DNA from: Faecalibacterium sp. UBA1360
GTDB taxonomy: Bacteria > Bacillota > Clostridia > Oscillospirales > Ruminococcaceae
Assembly: GCA_002306375.1 (NCBI GenBank)
Contig: DBRU01000050.1
Location: forward strand, 1-7,779
Length of the DNA: 7,779 nucleotides
Reading direction: 5' to 3'
This document shows positions 5,916 through 7,779 of the stretch, one piece after another. The number at the start of each line of letters is the position of its first letter. The first letter of the stretch is position 1. A model generated the notes under the pieces. That model saw only the letters and a program-made list of their open reading frames with translations. It was not told the DNA's origin and did no database searches. Position numbers and translations under genes: made by a program.

Positions 5916-6028
5916 TTACAATGCGGGGCGGAGGGCAGGCGGCCCGGGAACCGGATGGGCCGCAAAACCACACCCATGCCGCCGCAGGCAGCCGCACGTC
6001 CAACACGAAAAAATCACCACAACACGCA

Positions 6029-6064
6029 AAAAGGCCCGTGCAGGTTTCCCTGCACGGGCCTTTT
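6029..6064. terminator. Bidirectional Rho-independent terminator
   Basis: The arms 6029-6044 and 6049-6064 pair perfectly over 16 bp with a TTTC tetraloop; the GC core GGCCCGTGCAGG is flanked by A and T runs. On the minus strand a five-T run follows the stem; on the plus strand a four-T run follows. It lies 55 bp past the stop of the minus-strand surface-protein gene and also faces read-through from the regulator, so it probably serves both convergent units. Confidence 0.9.
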
Positions 6065-6119
6065 GCTGTTCACGCGCGGTTGCGCGCTATGGATTCATGG
6101 GGTCTTGCGTTGCTTTGGA

Positions 6120-7779
6120 TCAGGCGCGGGCCGCGTCATCCTCGTCGGGCTCCTGCTTTTCCTTGATGGACAGGATGGCGACGATGACCTGGATCACAGC
6201 GATGATGACCATCAGCAGGGTCCAGCGGTCGGTGAAGACCATGGGCAGACGCATGTCCTCGGTCAGCAGGAAGACGATGATCGAGCCGATGCCGGGCACC
6301 AGGCTGAACAGACGCCAGAAGCCATGCTTCTTGACCTCATATTCGGTGTTGGTCTCGCCAGTGGCTTCGTCCTCTTCTTCCTTGCGCTTCTTGCCAAGGT
6401 AACCGACCAGCAGCAGCACGCTGCCCAGAGCGGTCAGAATGGCCAGGATCAGGTTCAGCAGAGCCCAAGCGGTGTTGCCGGCCAACGGGGTCTCGGCTTC
6501 CTCAATGGTCTCTTCTTCTTCGCCGGCGCCTTCGTCGGTGGGACCTTCGGCCATCGGGGGTTCTTCTTCCTCGATCACTTCTTCTTCCTCGGGGGCGGTC
6601 ACCAGCTCCTCGCCTTCATCGGTGGGCGTAGTGGGAGTGGTGGGGCCGGCCGGCGGGGTCACGGGAGTGACCGGGATCGTCGGGGTGGGTTCAGTCGGGG
6701 TCGGAGTCGGAACAACAGCGGGACCATCCTGCACATAGTAGAAGATGATCTTGTTTTCGCCCTCGACAATCGTGATGTTCTGGGGATTCTTGTCGCTGGT
6801 CAGGCTGTAGCCTTCGATCTCGGGCGCGTACTCCGTCACTTTCGTGCCGTAGGTCAGGTTCTTCACGGTCTTGGGATCACGCAGCTGATCGGCCGTGTCG
6901 TCTTCCAGATAGTAGACCGTGTAGGACAGGTTGGTGCGGATCGCGTAGGTGCACACAAAGGCATGGTTCTCAGTCTTGGTGACCTTCGTGTCAGCAGCAG
7001 GCGTCCAGGTGCCGTTGCTGTAGCCGGTCTTGGCCTTGGTGCCGGGCATGGTAGCGGTAGCGCTGCCAGTCTCGGAATAGCTGCCGTTTTCGTCAACCAG
7101 CGTCAGCCAGGCGAACTTCTGGGCGTTGCCGCCCTCGGTCCAGGTGCCGTTGACCACGTCGAACGTAACGCGGACCTGATACTTGTCGGGGATGCCGTCC
7201 GGATCTTCGCCGTCATCGCCGCCGCCCTTCACGTCCTCGTCGCAGTAAGCGTAGAAGGTGGCGTTGCCGTTCACGGTATTGCCGGCAACCGTGGTATAGG
7301 TACCATCGGTGTACCAGTTCTGATCGTACCAGACATACCCTTCGCTCGCGTCAACGGTCGGCCAGGTGATGATCGCAGTGCCGGTCTCGCTGAACCGACC
7401 GTTTTCATCGTACAGGGTAACCACACGGCTGCTCTCGCTCGGGATGCCGTTTTCGGCCACGAAGTTCACAGTCGCCTGATACTTGTCGGGGATGCCGTCG
7501 CCAGGCTTCGTCGGATCCTCATCGATCTCAGGATCGGACAGGATATCCGCATCGCAGTAAGCGTAGAAGGTGGCGTCGCCGCTCACGGTATTGCCGGCAA
7601 CCGTGGTATAGGTACCATCGGTGTACCAGTTCTGATCGTACCAGACATACCCTTCGCTCGCGGTAACGGTCGGCCAGGTGATGGTCGCAGTGCCGGTCTC
7701 GCTGGGCTGATCGTTTTCGCCGTACAGGGTAACCACACGGCTGCTCTCGCTCGGGGTGCCGTTTTCGGCCACGAAGTTC
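6120..7779 (-). CDS. Large repeat-containing cell-surface protein with C-terminal three-helix membrane anchor (partial, 5' end off the right edge)
   Basis: 552 residues are visible and the frame is open across the right edge, so signal peptide and start are not seen. In order: repeat unit A (1-76) and linker (77-104), repeat unit B (105-180), a diverged third unit (about 200-280) opened by DGIPDKYQ, a MucBP-like domain (about 284-349, with YTVYYLEDD and IEGYSL..IIFYYV), a Pro/Thr stalk (353-386), an acidic stretch (387-430), helix 1 (about 436-460), a basic then acidic loop, helix 2 (about 487-505), helix 3 (about 517-538) and an acidic tail. Repeat units resemble the InlB-B/Listeria-Bacteroides type of extracellular repeat. 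Positive charges after helix 1 (KKRK) place the repeats outside. There is no LPXTG motif. A role in adhesion or matrix binding is plausible from the architecture; no ligand can be named. Confidence 0.88.
   Translation of the reverse strand, partial: NFVAENGTPSESSRVVTLYGENDQPSETGTATITWPTVTASEGYVWYDQNWYTDGTYTTVAGNTVSGDATFYAYCDADILSDPEIDEDPTKPGDGIPDKYQATVNFVAENGIPSESSRVVTLYDENGRFSETGTAIITWPTVDASEGYVWYDQNWYTDGTYTTVAGNTVNGNATFYAYCDEDVKGGGDDGEDPDGIPDKYQVRVTFDVVNGTWTEGGNAQKFAWLTLVDENGSYSETGSATATMPGTKAKTGYSNGTWTPAADTKVTKTENHAFVCTYAIRTNLSYTVYYLEDDTADQLRDPKTVKNLTYGTKVTEYAPEIEGYSLTSDKNPQNITIVEGENKIIFYYVQDGPAVVPTPTPTEPTPTIPVTPVTPPAGPTTPTTPTDEGEELVTAPEEEEVIEEEEPPMAEGPTDEGAGEEEETIEEAETPLAGNTAWALLNLILAILTALGSVLLLVGYLGKKRKEEEDEATGETNTEYEVKKHGFWRLFSLVPGIGSIIVFLLTEDMRLPMVFTDRWTLLMVIIAVIQVIVAILSIKEKQEPDEDDAARA
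7240..7467 (-). repeat. Tandem repeat unit B of the surface protein
   Basis: This 228-bp block (76 residues, NFVAENG to FYAYCD) matches unit A at 7552-7779 with 12 mismatches and no gaps, about 95% identity, at a period of 312 bp (104 residues). The linkers between units differ in sequence and length, though both keep DGIPDKYQ. Confidence 0.95.
7552..7779 (-). repeat. Tandem repeat unit A of the surface protein (reaches the window edge)
   Basis: Second 228-bp copy, ending exactly at the window edge, so further copies may lie beyond. The nine residues that differ from unit B are T/I, G/D, D/G, Q/R, P/F, T/I, T/D, S/N and D/N (A/B). Confidence 0.95.

Larger units (their letters stand above)
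5668..6028. other. Non-coding, inverted-repeat-rich spacer downstream of the rpiR-like gene
   Basis: About 360 bp between two convergent genes. No frame has a ribosome site or recognisable domain; the minus-strand open frames that cross it run antisense into the regulator. It holds several short inverted repeats: GACACC/GGTGTC (5745-5750 and 5765-5770), GGGTCC/GGACCC (5805-5810 and 5852-5857) enclosing GCGAC-GG-GTCGC and ACTT-TCGC-AAGT, and the 9-bp palindrome at 5896-5915. It looks like a mosaic of intergenic repeats or a structured transcript of unknown kind. No T-rich terminator directly follows the regulator's stop. Confidence 0.5.

Noticed and set aside
5591..5977. 128-residue minus-strand frame in the spacer after the regulator
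   Set aside because: It is Arg/Pro/Cys-rich without a ribosome site, overlaps the regulator and covers the inverted repeats; it reads like the translation of a non-coding repeat.
4579..6006. 475-residue minus-strand open frame across the regulator, its promoter and downstream spacer
   Set aside because: It lies antisense to a clear RpiR-family protein, and the composition is Gly/Gln/Ala-rich with no domain.
6477..6494. ETPLAGN as an LPXTG-type sortase signal
   Set aside because: The order of residues does not match LPXTG, and three helices follow instead of one helix with a short basic tail.
7770..7772. GTG as the start of the surface-protein gene
   Set aside because: It encodes the Val of NFVAENG, which is internal to the repeat unit, and the frame continues open to the window edge.

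Overview
The window looks like a chromosomal segment of a high-GC anaerobic Firmicute, probably an Oscillospiraceae/Ruminococcaceae gut bacterium of the Faecalibacterium/Gemmiger/Subdoligranulum kind. This placement is inferred from GC-rich Clostridia-like proteins, AGGAGG ribosome binding sites, an F-type ATPase operon that begins with atpZ-atpI, a sodium-type c subunit, and a large repeat-bearing cell-surface protein. No rRNA, tRNA, CRISPR array or transposase was seen.

Left part (1-4450, minus strand): the promoter-proximal part of an F1Fo ATP synthase operon, read right to left. A strong extended -10 promoter (4421-4449) is followed by a leader with a perfect GC-rich hairpin, then atpZ, atpI, atpB (a), atpE (c), atpF (b), atpH (delta) and most of atpA (alpha), which runs off the left edge. 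Genes are tightly packed: atpF and atpH share ATGA, and atpI and atpB are 2 nt apart. The main exception is an 87-nt hairpin-containing gap before atpE, whose product is needed in many copies. The c subunit carries two membrane carboxylates (Glu28 and Glu61) plus Thr62, Thr63 and Tyr66. This is the two-carboxylate Na+-binding arrangement known from Fusobacterium nucleatum, so the enzyme is predicted to be Na+-coupled.

Middle (4450-5667): a divergent intergenic region with a near-consensus plus-strand promoter. Its -35 box lies inside an inverted repeat. It leads to a complete RpiR-family regulator (HTH plus SIS sugar-phosphate-binding domain).

Right part: 5668-6028 is non-coding and rich in inverted repeats, including a perfect 9-bp palindrome that looks like a dispersed intergenic repeat. 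A strong bidirectional terminator (6029-6064) separates it from a minus-strand surface-protein gene whose start lies beyond the right edge. That protein has at least two tandem 104-residue units, a degenerate third unit, a MucBP-like domain, a Pro/Thr and acidic stalk, and a C-terminal three-helix membrane module in place of an LPXTG sorting signal. The two intact repeats are about 95% identical in DNA, yet every codon that differs changes the amino acid.
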